DNA from: Steinernema hermaphroditum
Taxonomy: Eukaryota > Nematoda > Chromadorea > Rhabditida > Steinernematidae
Length of the DNA stretch: 64,000 nucleotides
Assembly: GCA_030435675.1 (NCBI GenBank)
Contig: CM059623.1
Coordinates: 1,700,012 to 1,764,011, forward strand
Direction: 5' to 3'
A program made the position numbers and the translations under genes. A model generated the notes under the pieces. That model was given only the letters and a program-made list of their open reading frames with translations. It was not told the origin of the DNA and ran no database searches. Positions 19,042-30,007 of this stretch are shown in pieces (within the stretch, counting starts at the first letter, position 1; each line of letters begins with the position of its first letter).

Positions 19042-20054
19042 TCAATCGATCACATTCTGGTCACCATAGTAGAACGAGTCGGCGAAACGATTCAGACCAC
19101 CGTGACAGTCGGTATGGCTTGGATGGTTGTTGAAGACATGGTAGTCCTCCAATCCGGCAACGTGGTACTGCGAAGCAACGTTGACCCGACGAGGCGCGTA
19201 GTCAACTAAACACAGAAGGTTATCATCATGTTAAGAAGCATATAGGTTCACCTGCTCCTTTGTTGAGCTCTGGCATTTGATAGTAGGAGACTGGGCGTTG
19301 ACTCTTGCGATCCTGGCACAGCATCGAGTCGAAACTGGGGGAGTCGTCGACAGGCGCGAAGTAGCGTTCTTGATCATCGATGTGGCTTTGCTCTCCGAAC
19401 GTTATGGTGACAGTCTTGTCATCCTCCTCGGGTGCGCTTTCTTGCTTTATCGAGGCGAGATAGTGATCATGGTTCCGCCAGACGACTTTGATGGTTTCCT
19501 CGGGGCATGCGGGGACGGCATAGACGACAGGGCCAGGGTCACTGGACGCTGAAATGCAAAAACATCATGATCCCAAGTAGAATCACAAAAACACTTACGG
19601 GCTGTCGTGAAACTCGGTTCGGAATCCAGGGAACAGGCATCCGCGTAGCTACCGGAGTCATATGCTCCCGTATCCGAGAGAGTGGTGCTCCAGCTGTCGT
19701 CGCCATTTCCGCAGGCGAATCCTTCGTTGGGCGCGACGGCAGTATCGACGGAGACCTTCTCTAAGGCGTCGCAGACAGACGTCATGTCATCCTCGACGGC
19801 GGTGCTACATTCACTCTCTGAACCACAGCAGTCAATTTTTGCAAGAAACAGCGCCGCTTACCAGCAGTAGCGCAGCTCATAGTCTCCCAAAATTCGATGT
19901 CGTGCGGATTCGCAAACGGACCCATGGCGGTGGCGACACTCATGACTGCCATTTCCGATGGAGCGACCGACGGAGACGGCATGCAGAGCGGGTGCTCCGA
20001 AGCGGAGGCGAAGGAGTTCTCTTCCAGCGACGACGCAGGTCTTCCTGAGGACAT
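19042..20054 (-). CDS. Novel serine/acid-rich protein, four exons
   Basis: Minus-strand exons 20054-19862, 19817-19599, 19548-19252 and 19205-19042 (873 bases, 290 aa), all with consensus splice sites and all in phase 1. The start at 20054 (MSSGRPASSLEE) is the first ATG, but the frame is open for ~22 codons upstream, so the true start may be earlier. The N-terminal third is low complexity (Ser, Ala, Met, Pro) and contains DIEFWETM. The middle is acidic with aromatic patches (VVYAVPACPEETIKVVWRN). The C-terminus is rich in His, Tyr and Asn (YHVAGLEDYHVFNNHPSHTDCHGG). No domain recognised. It is the last of three minus-strand genes in a row. Confidence 0.7.
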
Positions 20055-20366
20055 AGTGGAGCACAAGAAGTTTGCAGCGACCGGTGGCTGGCGCAGACGA
20101 TTTGCAACAACCGCCTCCACCAGCCGAATCCGCCTTTTATGCTCTGCGGAACGGTCTAGACTGCGTTTGAGACGTCTGAAAAACGCCCAATTAAACGGTT
20201 GGGATTGTCCATCGCCTCACGCGCTAAAATAAACACATCTCCAGATAAAATATCTCGCATGAGTCGAAGACACACAACCAAAAGAACATGGAAAGCACGA
20301 AAGCCAACGGAACTTTAGTTTACACCTACAAACGTAACAAGAAAACAGCGTTGACAGAGAACACAA

Positions 20367-20756
20367 TTACGAATCACTTTCGGTGGAGCTCTCCCGGGAA
20401 CTCTTCCTCGCCCTTTGCAGTTCATTCGCCTCCTCGCGTTTGATCTTCGCCACCCGGATTGCTTCCAGCTCCAACCGCATGTCTTCGCACTCCTGGATCT
20501 GGTAGCACACGTCAAGAGCCTGGTGCACCTGTAGATGTTTATCGTACTTCTGCTCCAGCTGGAACTCGGCGCCGCAGTCGAAGCAGTGGAAGTATTTCGG
20601 AATGGCGCGCTTCTCGAGCCACATCTGCAACGGAGTCTTTCGACCGTTGACGGTGAACAGCACAGGCGGGTCAGTGGGCCTCTTCTTCTTCGTCGGAGAC
20701 GACGTCCCGTCGAAACTGACGTGCTTCTTCGGCGATTGAGTGTCGTCGGTGGACAT
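20367..20756 (-). CDS. Small C2H2 zinc-finger protein
   Basis: Single coding exon of 129 aa. The ATG at 20756 lies directly after TTCATTTCAG, so the mRNA is probably trans-spliced to a leader at the start codon. There is a basic Ser/Thr/Pro N-terminus (SPKKHVSFDG..PTKKKRP). One classical C2H2 finger follows at residues ~55-80 (FHCFDCGAEFQLEQKYDKHL, C-x2-C-x12-H-x3-H). Next come a heptad-like charged helix (ECEDMRLELEAIRVAKIKRE) and an RS-like acidic tail. Probably nuclear; a single finger plus coiled coil suggests protein or RNA contacts rather than sequence-specific DNA binding on its own. It starts 266 bp after the kinase stop. Confidence 0.75.
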   Translation of the reverse strand: MSTDDTQSPKKHVSFDGTSSPTKKKRPTDPPVLFTVNGRKTPLQMWLEKRAIPKYFHCFDCGAEFQLEQKYDKHLQVHQALDVCYQIQECEDMRLELEAIRVAKIKREEANELQRARKSSRESSTESDS

Positions 20757-20766
20757 CTGAAATGAA
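20757..20766 (-). promoter_or_regulatory. Trans-splice acceptor abutting the start codon
   Basis: On the minus strand TTCATTTCAG is followed at once by ATG. It matches the nematode acceptor consensus TTTCAG and leaves no 5' UTR, which only SL trans-splicing (or an upstream non-coding exon) explains. Confidence 0.55.
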
Positions 20767-20767
20767 C

Positions 20768-21021
20768 AACTTCCGTCAATAAAGTTCCTGTCAAGCAATA
20801 TCGAACTCCCGATAAGACTCGACGCCCGTCATTCCGAGTTTCAACGCGAGCTCAGAAACCACCTCAGAGATCGGAAGCGAACCGAATGCAAACAAACGAA
20901 GCGAAGATCGCCGCGAGACCTAACCGCACAGACATTCAAAGCTTCAATCTTCATTTCGATGCTCATCAACTGGTACCAAAACAGTTACATGAACACAGAT
21001 TTCAGAGCATTCTAATCATTC
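20768..21021. other. Short spacer between kinase and zinc-finger gene
   Basis: About 250 bp on the minus strand between the kinase stop and the zinc-finger start. No minus-strand AATAAA is evident. Such a spacing fits an intercistronic region. Confidence 0.4.
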
Positions 21022-22538
21022 CTAATAGTCGTCCTTTTCTCCTTTGCTTGACTTCTTCTTCTTTGTCTTTTTCCCGTGTCCCTTGCGCGTTTTCAAGAGC
21101 AGCCGAGTCGGCTGTTCAACTTTGTTTTCCTCCTGAAAGCGGACATGAAATAACCATTCGCGCATATGCACTTACCAGCTCCCAGTCAAACGGAGTCTCA
21201 TCATCGTTAACGTTAACGTCTTCGTCTTCACCTGCTGATTCAAGCAACTTTCTTATGGCTTTGTAATCAGGCACTTCACATGGTTCAAGACGATTGATCA
21301 TCTCGATAATCTCCACGAACTGCATAGGCCCTCTGAAGAATTCGGTCGGATTCTTGAAAAACTCTTCCTTCAGATGATATACTCTCTCGCGGTTTCTCTC
21401 TTTCGCCCATGGAATGTCTGCAGGAGACATGATGTCATAGCACTAAAATGATATTAGAATTCAGCGAGAAGATGGTGACTGTTGATTATACCGTATAAAA
21501 CCACGATTCGAGGTCGTCTTTGGCCGTTTGTGGCAGAGACCTATGGCTGAAAATAACAAATGACATGAGCAGAAGAGGTGTTCGGAATTGTGTGACGTAC
21601 CTGGCACGAGGTGCATAAAGTACAGTTCCAAGAAACTGGTATACAGACGATTCCGGCAGGTCTTTATCGTCATCGGCAAGGTGTACGGACATTCCAAGGT
21701 CGATCAGGTAAATGCGCCGATGGTAGGGCTTGAGTCCAATGGAGTAGTTGGCCGGTTTGATGTCCCTATGGATGTATCCAACCTTGTGGAGCTCGGTGAT
21801 GCCGTCAAACATTTGCGTAAAGACGCGCAACGCCGTATGCCATCTAGAACAGTTCAGCAGTAGTGATTTTACTCAATAGACACACCTACTTGATCTCATA
21901 TTTGTGGATGAGCTTCTCTACACAGGTTCCGACACGAGTCATCACGAAGAACTTCATCTCTCCTACGGCACCGCTTCCGAAAACCGAAATTAGATGCAGC
22001 ACGCCCTCGGGGTTCTGGCTGCGATACTTCATGATCTGGTCGTACGCTTTCACCTCCTTTTTTATGCGCGAGGAAAGGCCTTCCCGCTTGTATTCCGTCT
22101 TCATGGCGTACTTGTTGTTCATGTCATCCTTGACCAAGTATATTTCACCGAATCCGCCCGACCCGATTCGATCAACGACTGAGACTCGCAGAAACTGGAC
22201 AGTGATAACAGTGCCCGGGATGAGATGCTCGTTCCTATCCAAACGGAGACCGCCACTCATCTTCGACTTACTGTCGACTGCATCGCACATCTTGCTTTTG
22301 GCCTTACTTTTGTTGTTCTTGGAGCTTTTCTTCTAGACATCACACACCATCCCATGTTTAGAACCGCTGCACTTACCTTGTCATCATCCACCGTCTTTTG
22401 CTTGTCCTTTTTTCGCATGTCTCTCCGCTGACTTTGCGACCGCGATTCAGACGATTTATTCTCGCCAGTTAAAGTACGCCGCGGCCCTTTCGACGGCGAA
22501 CAGGTGACCTCTTTCTTACGGCGTCCGCTATCAGCCAT
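21022..22538 (-). CDS. TTBK/casein-kinase-1-like protein kinase
   Basis: Minus-strand exons 22538-22377, 22332-21890, 21843-21601, 21546-21492, 21442-21176 and 21132-21022 (1,281 bases, 426 aa), with short introns throughout. The basic N-terminal extension is lysine/serine-rich. The kinase domain follows: glycine loop IGSGGFGEIY, VAIK lysine in YAMKTE, catalytic loop IHRDIKPANY, and metal-binding motif DLG in place of DFG (LIDLGMSVH). Then comes FLGTVLYAPRASH, and W-FYTCYDI leading to the C-lobe. No APE motif is present, as usual in the CK1 superfamily. The C-terminus is very lysine-rich. Nematodes carry dozens of such kinases, many expressed in the male germ line. All catalytic residues are present, so it is likely active on Ser/Thr. 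Confidence 0.88.
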
Positions 22539-22896
22539 GACGAAATCCGCGTAAGAGGCACGGCAGATGTGCCAGAGGGCCAACCGATCGCTTGCTTCGA
22601 CTGATGACGAAACAATTTTGCAGCACGACTGGCAGCATCTGAAAAGTCTAGACAATGAGACGAGACGCAAGGTGCACGAAGACATAAAAAGACATCAATG
22701 ATTTGCATATAGATTTGGAGGCTGACCGCAAATCAGTGGAACTTTCGCGAAGGAAAGGCTCAAAACGACCGCTCGCTCAACTCATTCTGGGATACATTGG
22801 ATTTTGCTTGGCATTGACGCGAAGTCCCTGGAAATTTCGATTTGTCTACTGTAGCCGTTGTTGCAACATGGGTATCCAGAACAGAGGATCTCCAAA
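22539..22896. other. Upstream region of the kinase gene
   Basis: No gene seen. It contains the presumed minus-strand promoter of the kinase cluster; no clear core motif was recognised. Confidence 0.35.
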
Positions 22897-22975
22897 TGTG
22901 GGTTTGGTAAAGTGGTAGTGTGATGTGTCGGTAGACCCTACTACCTAGGTTCGATTCCTCGACTGCGCATAATAT
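22897..22975 (+). other. tRNA-like sequence at the duplication breakpoint
   Basis: TTTGGTAAAGTGGTAGTGTG resembles a pol III A box and GGTTCGATTCC at 22,949-22,959 is a perfect B box ~45 bp later. The expected acceptor-stem pairing is missing, so this is a tRNA-derived relic rather than a tRNA gene. The left edge of the tandem duplication falls inside the B box. Confidence 0.45.
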
Positions 22976-23110
22976 CTTGCTCGGTGCTCTCGTTTTTTCG
23001 CTATTTTTGCCTTCCATAAGTGGCTCAGAATGTCCAGCCGACTCCCTCTGTTGTTTCTTCAAACACTCAAAATTCCATTGGAATTGACCAAGTGCGCAAA
23101 AGGCTAATCA

Positions 23111-23165
23111 CGTTGCTAGGCGCCGCCAGTCCCCCCACTCATACTCATCGCCAGGTGTGCGCACA
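23111..23165 (+). promoter_or_regulatory. Conserved upstream block of the MATH-BTB genes
   Basis: CGTTGCTAGGC (23,111-23,121) and CAGGTGTGCGCACA (23,152-23,165) lie ~150-205 bp before the start codon. Both motifs recur in the same order and orientation upstream of the diverged inverted paralogue (30,055-30,045 and 30,021-30,008 on the minus strand). The second contains AGGTGTG, a T-box half-site, and an E-box. The surrounding non-coding DNA is much less conserved, so this is probably a promoter element. Confidence 0.5.
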
Positions 23166-23316
23166 GCTATTCCCCCATCAGACGCGCTCCTCAGGTTGCC
23201 ACAAATGAGTATAGGCAACTAAAATCAATGCGCGGCACTCCCACATTCCCGCTCCGCTCGTTGACTCTCATTTCAAACGCCACATTCAGGCATCTGTCTT
23301 CGTCCAGCTCTCTGCA

Positions 23317-24355
23317 ATGACCACTCATAAGATCGAATTCGCCATGTCCTTCAATCCCGGCGAACTACAGTACCTCCCCAATCTGCCCACCGCTCAACTG
23401 ACCGGAGAGCCCAAACAGTTCAACGACCTGGACTGGTTTGTGAAGCTCGTGTACAACGCCCCTGAAGACAGCCTCAGTGTGTACTGTATCAATAAGCAGG
23501 TGGACGACGGCATTCCCATATTGCTTTGGGGCGATTATGTTTACTGTCTTACCTATGGAGAGGACATGAAGGAGGCTAAAATCAATGTAAACCACATTTA
23601 TGGCTTTGCCTTATGAGTATTTTTAGGGGAATATTCTGAATTCCGTCAGTTCGATGGCCTTCTTCTGCACTGCCCCGAGTATCTCAGCTCATCTCAACTC
23701 CGAAAATCAACTTAAGTTGAACCTGCAGGTGGAATTTGCGAGGTATACACGGAGCCATACACCCTTTCATATGAGATATTTCGTTAGATTTCAAAGTTAC
23801 CGCTTGGACATACCCTCGGAAGACCCCAATACGGTCCACCTGAAGCTGGACTGTGGAAAAGACCTCTACGTTTCGAATATGATCCTTTCCCATCACTCAC
23901 CCTTCTTCGCCAACATGTTCAAATATACCCAGTTCAAAGAGGAAGAACCCAGGGTGTTCAACATCCACAGAGTGAAGTACACCACGGTCTGCATGATTCT
24001 GCATGCACTCTATGGACTGGATATCTATCCTTTGCGTAAGTCCCCTCATTTTATCCACACTATGTTGGTCCTCAATACAGGCTGTACGACGCCCGAGCAA
24101 CTCCACGAAACCCTCACCACGTGCGATCAGTGGCTCTGTGACTCTGCTGTAAGGGCCATGGAAAGCGGCATCCTCAAAGCGGATTCTGGCAGTTTAGAGC
24201 ACCTACTGGGCATGGCGGACAAGTTCCGAATGTTCAATTTGGTGGAAGACATTGCGCGCAACATGACTCAGAGCACTTTCAAGAATATGGTTGTTCATCC
24301 CTTCTCGATTGAGACTTTAAGAGTTCTCATGAGGGCTATGCAGGGCTATCTCTGA
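23317..24355 (+). CDS. MATH-BTB (BATH) protein, duplicated copy A
   Basis: Exons 23317-23586, 23627-23742, 23788-24035 and 24081-24355 (909 bases, 302 aa). Introns are 40-45 bp. The N-terminal ~110 residues form a divergent MATH-like domain (DLDWFVKLVYN ... LSVYCINKQVDDG ... WGDYVYCLTYGED). A BTB/POZ domain follows at ~135-240 (VHLKLDCGKDLYVSNMILSH HSPFFANMF ... VFNIHRVKYTTVCMILHALY), then a helical BACK-like tail (MADKFRMFNLVEDIARNM). Such proteins link substrates held by the MATH domain to CUL-3 ubiquitin ligase. The exon structure is confirmed by the diverged paralogue at 28763-29862, which splices at identical points. AATAAA follows ~190 bp after the stop. Confidence 0.85.
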
Positions 24356-24569
24356 GTTGTAGTCTCTACGCTTCTCGGGGTTTAAATGTGATGAAGAGCC
24401 TGTTGTATTTTGTCTTTGATGGTTACGTGCAGCAGTATTTTTTCCATCCTTTCGTGACACGCATGAACTCTGTATATTTACTAGTTGGCGAATAAGCTTT
24501 ATGGCAAAACTGAGTAAGATTTTCAGCTTCACCAGCTGTGTTTATATAAATAAATCACGTTTTTATGTT

Positions 24570-24775
24570 AGATAAACGTGGCTGTACGTGAGGTTGCACC
24601 CTCGAAGTAGGAAAAGCTAAGTATCCTAATGGCGGCAAGAATGGTACTCACGCCTCGAAGACATAGCGGCAGTGAACCTGTACTTTCTAACTGTCTGTGT
24701 GGGTCATTGCGAACGCGTCTGATCAGTAAACCGGTCGGCTTCGGTTCAACGCCGGCCTGGGCCACTATTTTTTCT
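24570..24775 (+). repeat. tRNA-derived SINE (family S), copy inside duplication
   Basis: TGTGGGTCATTGCGAACG (A-box region) and TTCGGTTCAACGCC (B-box region) lie ~45 bp apart. The GTCTGTGTGGxTCATTGCGAACG core is shared with the other family S copies. It is exactly repeated at ~27,435-27,640. Confidence 0.55.
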
Positions 24776-25814
24776 GGTGTCTGAAATCGACCGTTTTATT
24801 CAAAAGTAGTCCATCCAAAGCAAATTTTTCAAATGTGGAGCACTCACATATCCCATGTACTTCTGTGCGAGCTGTACCCACTAACAACAATGTGACCTCA
24901 ACTAACGCTAATCTAATTTTTTCCATTGATATCCGGTAACCTGACACCGTCTCTTGCAATTCTAGCGCCAAGACATCGCATGTTTCTCGAATAACAAATC
25001 CGCTGTTAATTACGGGCCCCTCACTTTCATTTCCATCGTTACCGCTTTCATAACAATCGGCGCGCGCACCTGCCACCCTCGGGTTCTCACAGACAAGCGG
25101 CGGCTAATTAAAATGCTGAAATAATGTGCGCAACTCACGCTCACCCATGTGTGTTGCATTGAAAAGAAGCCGACAGCAGGCGAGAAAGCGGATTAAGGGG
25201 TCCAATATCATGCTATCACGCGATGTACGAAGGATCAGGCCCGAGATTATAGTGACCTCATGCGACCTGGTGGTAATTAAATTAACTACATTTTCACCTC
25301 GACGTAATCACGCGAGTTAGAAATGTTGGGATATGCGAAATGTGGGCCAATGAGTAGTTCTACAGTATATTTGCTGGCTCCTCCAATCGGAAAGGGAATA
25401 TTTGAATAGTTTTTGCTTTGTTTTAGCTCAGATTCTGGCAAAATTGGCAGAACCTAAACCAAAGTGTGGACGTAAAGGGCAAGGCCGATAGATTTGAATG
25501 AACCTAGCGCTTAATGAAGGGATAAGGTAGAATTGAAACCAACACGGTAAAATTTCGCAACCGACTCAGAATTCGAAGTATATCAAGCGATCTAAGGCGG
25601 CTTGAGTCGGCTCGGATTGACTTCGGCTCATTGGTCTTGTCCTTAAGCACTCTAGACCAGAACGGCCGAACATGCAGTGATCTAATGTAGGCCCCTCATC
25701 CGAATTTTCTGGGCGACTTCACTATTTTCTGTTCTGTAGTGAATCGCAAATGGAGCGAGTAAGCTTTATTAGTGGTAAGAATGACATGAACTTTGAACTG
25801 CTTGTGAACTGAAA
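24776..25814. other. Non-coding part of the duplicated unit
   Basis: No gene is supported. A 103-codon minus frame at 24765-25076 has no domain or splice support. The last ten bases are the junction filler. Confidence 0.45.
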
Positions 25815-26181
25815 TTCGATTCCTCGACTGCGCATAATATCTTGCTCGGTGCTCTCGTTTTTTCGCTATTTTTGCCTTCCATAAGTGGCTCAGAATGTCC
25901 AGCCGACTCCCTCTGTTGTTTCTTCAAACACTCAAAATTCCATTGGAATTGACCAAGTGCGCAAAAGGCTAATCACGTTGCTAGGCGCCGCCAGTCCCCC
26001 CACTCATACTCATCGCCAGGTGTGCGCACAGCTATTCCCCCATCAGACGCGCTCCTCAGGTTGCCACAAATGAGTATAGGCAACTAAAATCAATGCGCGG
26101 CACTCCCACATTCCCGCTCCGCTCGTTGACTCTCATTTCAAACGCCACATTCAGGCATCTGTCTTCGTCCAGCTCTCTGCA

Positions 26182-27220
26182 ATGACCACTCATAAGATCG
26201 AATTCGCCATGTCCTTCAATCCCGGCGAACTACAGTACCTCCCCAATCTGCCCACCGCTCAACTGACCGGAGAGCCCAAACAGTTCAACGACCTGGACTG
26301 GTTTGTGAAGCTCGTGTACAACGCCCCTGAAGACAGCCTCAGTGTGTACTGTATCAATAAGCAGGTGGACGACGGCATTCCCATATTGCTTTGGGGCGAT
26401 TATGTTTACTGTCTTACCTATGGAGAGGACATGAAGGAGGCTAAAATCAATGTAAACCACATTTATGGCTTTGCCTTATGAGTATTTTTAGGGGAATATT
26501 CTGAATTCCGTCAGTTCGATGGCCTTCTTCTGCACTGCCCCGAGTATCTCAGCTCATCTCAACTCCGAAAATCAACTTAAGTTGAACCTGCAGGTGGAAT
26601 TTGCGAGGTATACACGGAGCCATACACCCTTTCATATGAGATATTTCGTTAGATTTCAAAGTTACCGCTTGGACATACCCTCGGAAGACCCCAATACGGT
26701 CCACCTGAAGCTGGACTGTGGAAAAGACCTCTACGTTTCGAATATGATCCTTTCCCATCACTCACCCTTCTTCGCCAACATGTTCAAATATACCCAGTTC
26801 AAAGAGGAAGAACCCAGGGTGTTCAACATCCACAGAGTGAAGTACACCACGGTCTGCATGATTCTGCATGCACTCTATGGACTGGATATCTATCCTTTGC
26901 GTAAGTCCCCTCATTTTATCCACACTATGTTGGTCCTCAATACAGGCTGTACGACGCCCGAGCAACTCCACGAAACCCTCACCACGTGCGATCAGTGGCT
27001 CTGTGACTCTGCTGTAAGGGCCATGGAAAGCGGCATCCTCAAAGCGGATTCTGGCAGTTTAGAGCACCTACTGGGCATGGCGGACAAGTTCCGAATGTTC
27101 AATTTGGTGGAAGACATTGCGCGCAACATGACTCAGAGCACTTTCAAGAATATGGTTGTTCATCCCTTCTCGATTGAGACTTTAAGAGTTCTCATGAGGG
27201 CTATGCAGGGCTATCTCTGA
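26182..27220 (+). CDS. MATH-BTB (BATH) protein, duplicated copy B
   Basis: Exons 26182-26451, 26492-26607, 26653-26900 and 26946-27220. The predicted 302-aa protein is identical to copy A in every exon. Upstream motifs and the poly(A) signal are also copied, so both genes should be expressed alike. If real, this doubles dosage of the adaptor; if an assembly error, only one gene exists. Confidence 0.82.
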
Positions 27221-27434
27221 GTTGTAGTCTCTACGCTTCTCGGGGTTTAAATGTGATGAAGAGCCTGTTGTATTTTGTCTTTGATGGTTACGTGCAGCAG
27301 TATTTTTTCCATCCTTTCGTGACACGCATGAACTCTGTATATTTACTAGTTGGCGAATAAGCTTTATGGCAAAACTGAGTAAGATTTTCAGCTTCACCAG
27401 CTGTGTTTATATAAATAAATCACGTTTTTATGTT

Positions 27435-27640
27435 AGATAAACGTGGCTGTACGTGAGGTTGCACCCTCGAAGTAGGAAAAGCTAAGTATCCTAATGGCGG
27501 CAAGAATGGTACTCACGCCTCGAAGACATAGCGGCAGTGAACCTGTACTTTCTAACTGTCTGTGTGGGTCATTGCGAACGCGTCTGATCAGTAAACCGGT
27601 CGGCTTCGGTTCAACGCCGGCCTGGGCCACTATTTTTTCT
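27435..27640 (+). repeat. tRNA-derived SINE (family S), second duplicated copy
   Basis: Copy of 24,570-24,775 at offset 2,865, with the same A- and B-box-like motifs. Confidence 0.55.
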
Positions 27641-28762
27641 GGTGTCTGAAATCGACCGTTTTATTCAAAAGTAGTCCATCCAAAGCAAATTTTTCAAATG
27701 TGGAGCACTCACATATCCCATGTACTTCTGTGCGAGCTGTACCCACTAACAACAATGTGACCTCAACTAACGCTAATCTAATTTTTTCCATTGATATCCG
27801 GTAACCTGACACCGTCTCTTGCAATTCTAGCGCCAAGACATCGCATGTTTCTCGAATAACAAATCCGCTGTTAATTACGGGCCCCTCACTTTCATTTCCA
27901 TCGTTACCGCTTTCATAACAATCGGCGCGCGCACCTGCCACCCTCGGGTTCTCACAGACAAGCGGCGGCTAATTAAAATGCTGAAATAATGTGCGCAACT
28001 CACGCTCACCCATGTGTGTTGCATTGAAAAGAAGCCGACAGCAGGCGAGAAAGCGGATTAAGGGGTCCAATATCATGCTATCACGCGATGTACGAAGGAT
28101 CAGGCCCGAGATTATAGTGACCTCATGCGACCTGGTGGTAATTAAATTAACTACATTTTCACCTCGACGTAATCACGCGAGTTAGAAATGTTGGGATATG
28201 CGAAATGTGGGCCAATGAGTAGTTCTACAGTATATTTGCTGGCTCCTCCAATCGGAAAGGGAATATTTGAATAGTTTTTGCTTTGTTTTAGCTCAGATTC
28301 TGGCAAAATTGGCAGAACCTAAACCAAAGTGTGGACGTAAAGGGCAAGGCCGATAGATTTGAATGAACCTAGCGCTTAATGAAGGGATAAGGTAGAATTG
28401 AAACCAACACGGTAAAATTTCGCAACCGACTCAGAATTCGAAGTATATCAAGCGATCTAAGGCGGCTTGAGTCGGCTCGGATTGACTTCGGCTCATTGGT
28501 CTTGTCCTTAAGCACTCTAGACCAGAACGGCCGAACATGCAGTGATCTAATGTAGGCCCCTCATCCGAATTTTCTGGGCGACTTCACTATTTTCTGTTCT
28601 GTAGTGAATCGCAAATGGAGCGAGTAAGCTTTATTAGTGGTAAGAATGACATGAACTTTGAACTGCTTGAATAACAACAATCCAAACGATAATGACAAAA
28701 CTGATTCTTAGAGTATAAATAATTGAAATTGAGTGATTAACATGAGGTCAGACCGTTAAAAA
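27641..28762. other. Non-coding part of the second copy and junction
   Basis: Repeats 24,776-25,804 up to 28,669, then ~90 bp of unique AT-rich DNA before the next gene. No gene seen. Confidence 0.45.
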
Positions 28763-29862
28763 TCATAAATGATACTGCATCGTGCGACTGATGAGCCTGA
28801 GCGATTCAATCGAGTATGGGGTCAAGTCCAAGTTCCTCAACTGCTCCCGGTTCATCGTAGCAGCGACGGCGTCCACTAGATGATACATTCGGAATCGATC
28901 GGCGACGAGAAGAAGGTCACACACTCCGGGAACGAGCGTTTTGATGATTCCCATTTCGATGGCTCTTATGGCCGATTCACAGAGCCACTGGTCGCAGACT
29001 CTCAGAGTTTCGTGGATTTGGTCCGTACTCGCACATACTGAATCATCGGCTGTATGTAGCGATCAAGAGGTCACTCACATTTTGGATAGATCTCCAGTCC
29101 GTACATCGTGTGCAGAATGAGAAGTGCGCTGAGGAACTTGACCTTGTGGATTTGGCACACTTTAGCTTCACCGTCATCAATCTGACTCTGCTTGAACATG
29201 TTGTCGAAGAAGTGGGAGAACTGGCAGAGTCGAGTCTTCGAAACGTAGAGGTTCTTTCCACAGTCCAGCCGCAGGTGGACAATATCCGGGTCGTCTGGCT
29301 GGGGAATGTCCAAGCGGTAGCATGTGAAACTAAAGGTTTAGACCTTAGGAATCCTTGTCAAAATATGTATTTATATGAATCCTTTATCCCCTTAGGCCTT
29401 GCCACTCTTGTATCTAGTAACCCCACTGTTACGAACCTTTTGAACGTAACTTCCAAGATCACTTTGATCGAGCCCGCATCGTTACATCTATAGTTCATGT
29501 TCGGCATTCGGCAGTTGAAGACGGCATAGGAAACGGAGTTCACAAAATTACCCTGAAAGATGACCATAAAGAGAACACGAACTTGTACTCACATTGAATT
29601 TGTTCTCCTTGACGCCCTCTCCGACGGTGAAGCAGAACTCGTAGTCGCCCCAAAACACAATTGGATGGCCATCTTCCACCTGCTTGTTGATGAAATACAG
29701 GCCGAGCACGTCCTCTTTCACGTTGCATTTGACGCCGACGTACCAATCCATCTCACAGTACTGCTTTATCGGGCTCCGATCGTGTCCGATATGCTGACCG
29801 GCATCGAAGTGCACTTCTTTCGGCTTGAAAGAGAAGGAAAACTCCAGCTTGCTGGACGACAT
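28763..29862 (-). CDS. MATH-BTB (BATH) protein, diverged inverted paralogue
   Basis: Minus-strand exons 29862-29593, 29552-29437, 29329-29079 and 29037-28763 (912 bases, 303 aa). Exon lengths are 270, 116, 251 and 275, against 270, 116, 248 and 275 in the duplicated genes, with the same phases. The MATH-like part reads CEMDWYVGVKCN ... LYFINKQVEDGHPIVFWGDY. The BTB part reads VHLRLDCGKNLYVSKTRLCQ ... FFDNMFKQ ... LSALLILHTMYGLEIYP. The tail is VADRFRMYHLVDAVAATMN. It probably recruits substrates to CUL-3. It faces the tandem pair tail to tail and shares two upstream motifs with them. Confidence 0.87.
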
Positions 29863-30007
29863 GGCGAAAATGGGGTAGGGCACCGGCGTCCACTTACACG
29901 AGAACTGAAAACAATCGGTGAGCGCGTGAGCGGCGCGAATTGATTTTCACATCGCAGTTAGCTGCCGATACCCATCGGCGAGAACCTGAGCGCCTGGGAG
30001 GCGGGGA

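Larger units (their letters stand above)
22950..25804 (+). repeat. Tandem duplication, first copy (2,855 bp)
   Basis: It is repeated at 25,815-28,669 with a constant offset of 2,865. Every frame compared on both strands translates identically, so identity is at or near 100%. The ten bases TGAACTGAAA at 25,805-25,814 separate the copies. The unit holds one whole MATH-BTB gene, its 5' region and a SINE. Confidence 0.9.
25815..28669 (+). repeat. Tandem duplication, second copy
   Basis: It starts at TTCGATTCCTCG and ends at GAACTGCTTG, after which the sequence is unique (AATAACAAC...). Near-perfect identity over 2.86 kb means a very recent duplication, ongoing gene conversion, or an assembly artefact from two haplotypes. 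Confidence 0.9.

Noticed and set aside
23020..23208. 62-codon frame upstream of each duplicated BATH gene
   Set aside because: It lies in the 5' region, covers the conserved promoter motifs and is not kept as a frame in the inverted paralogue.
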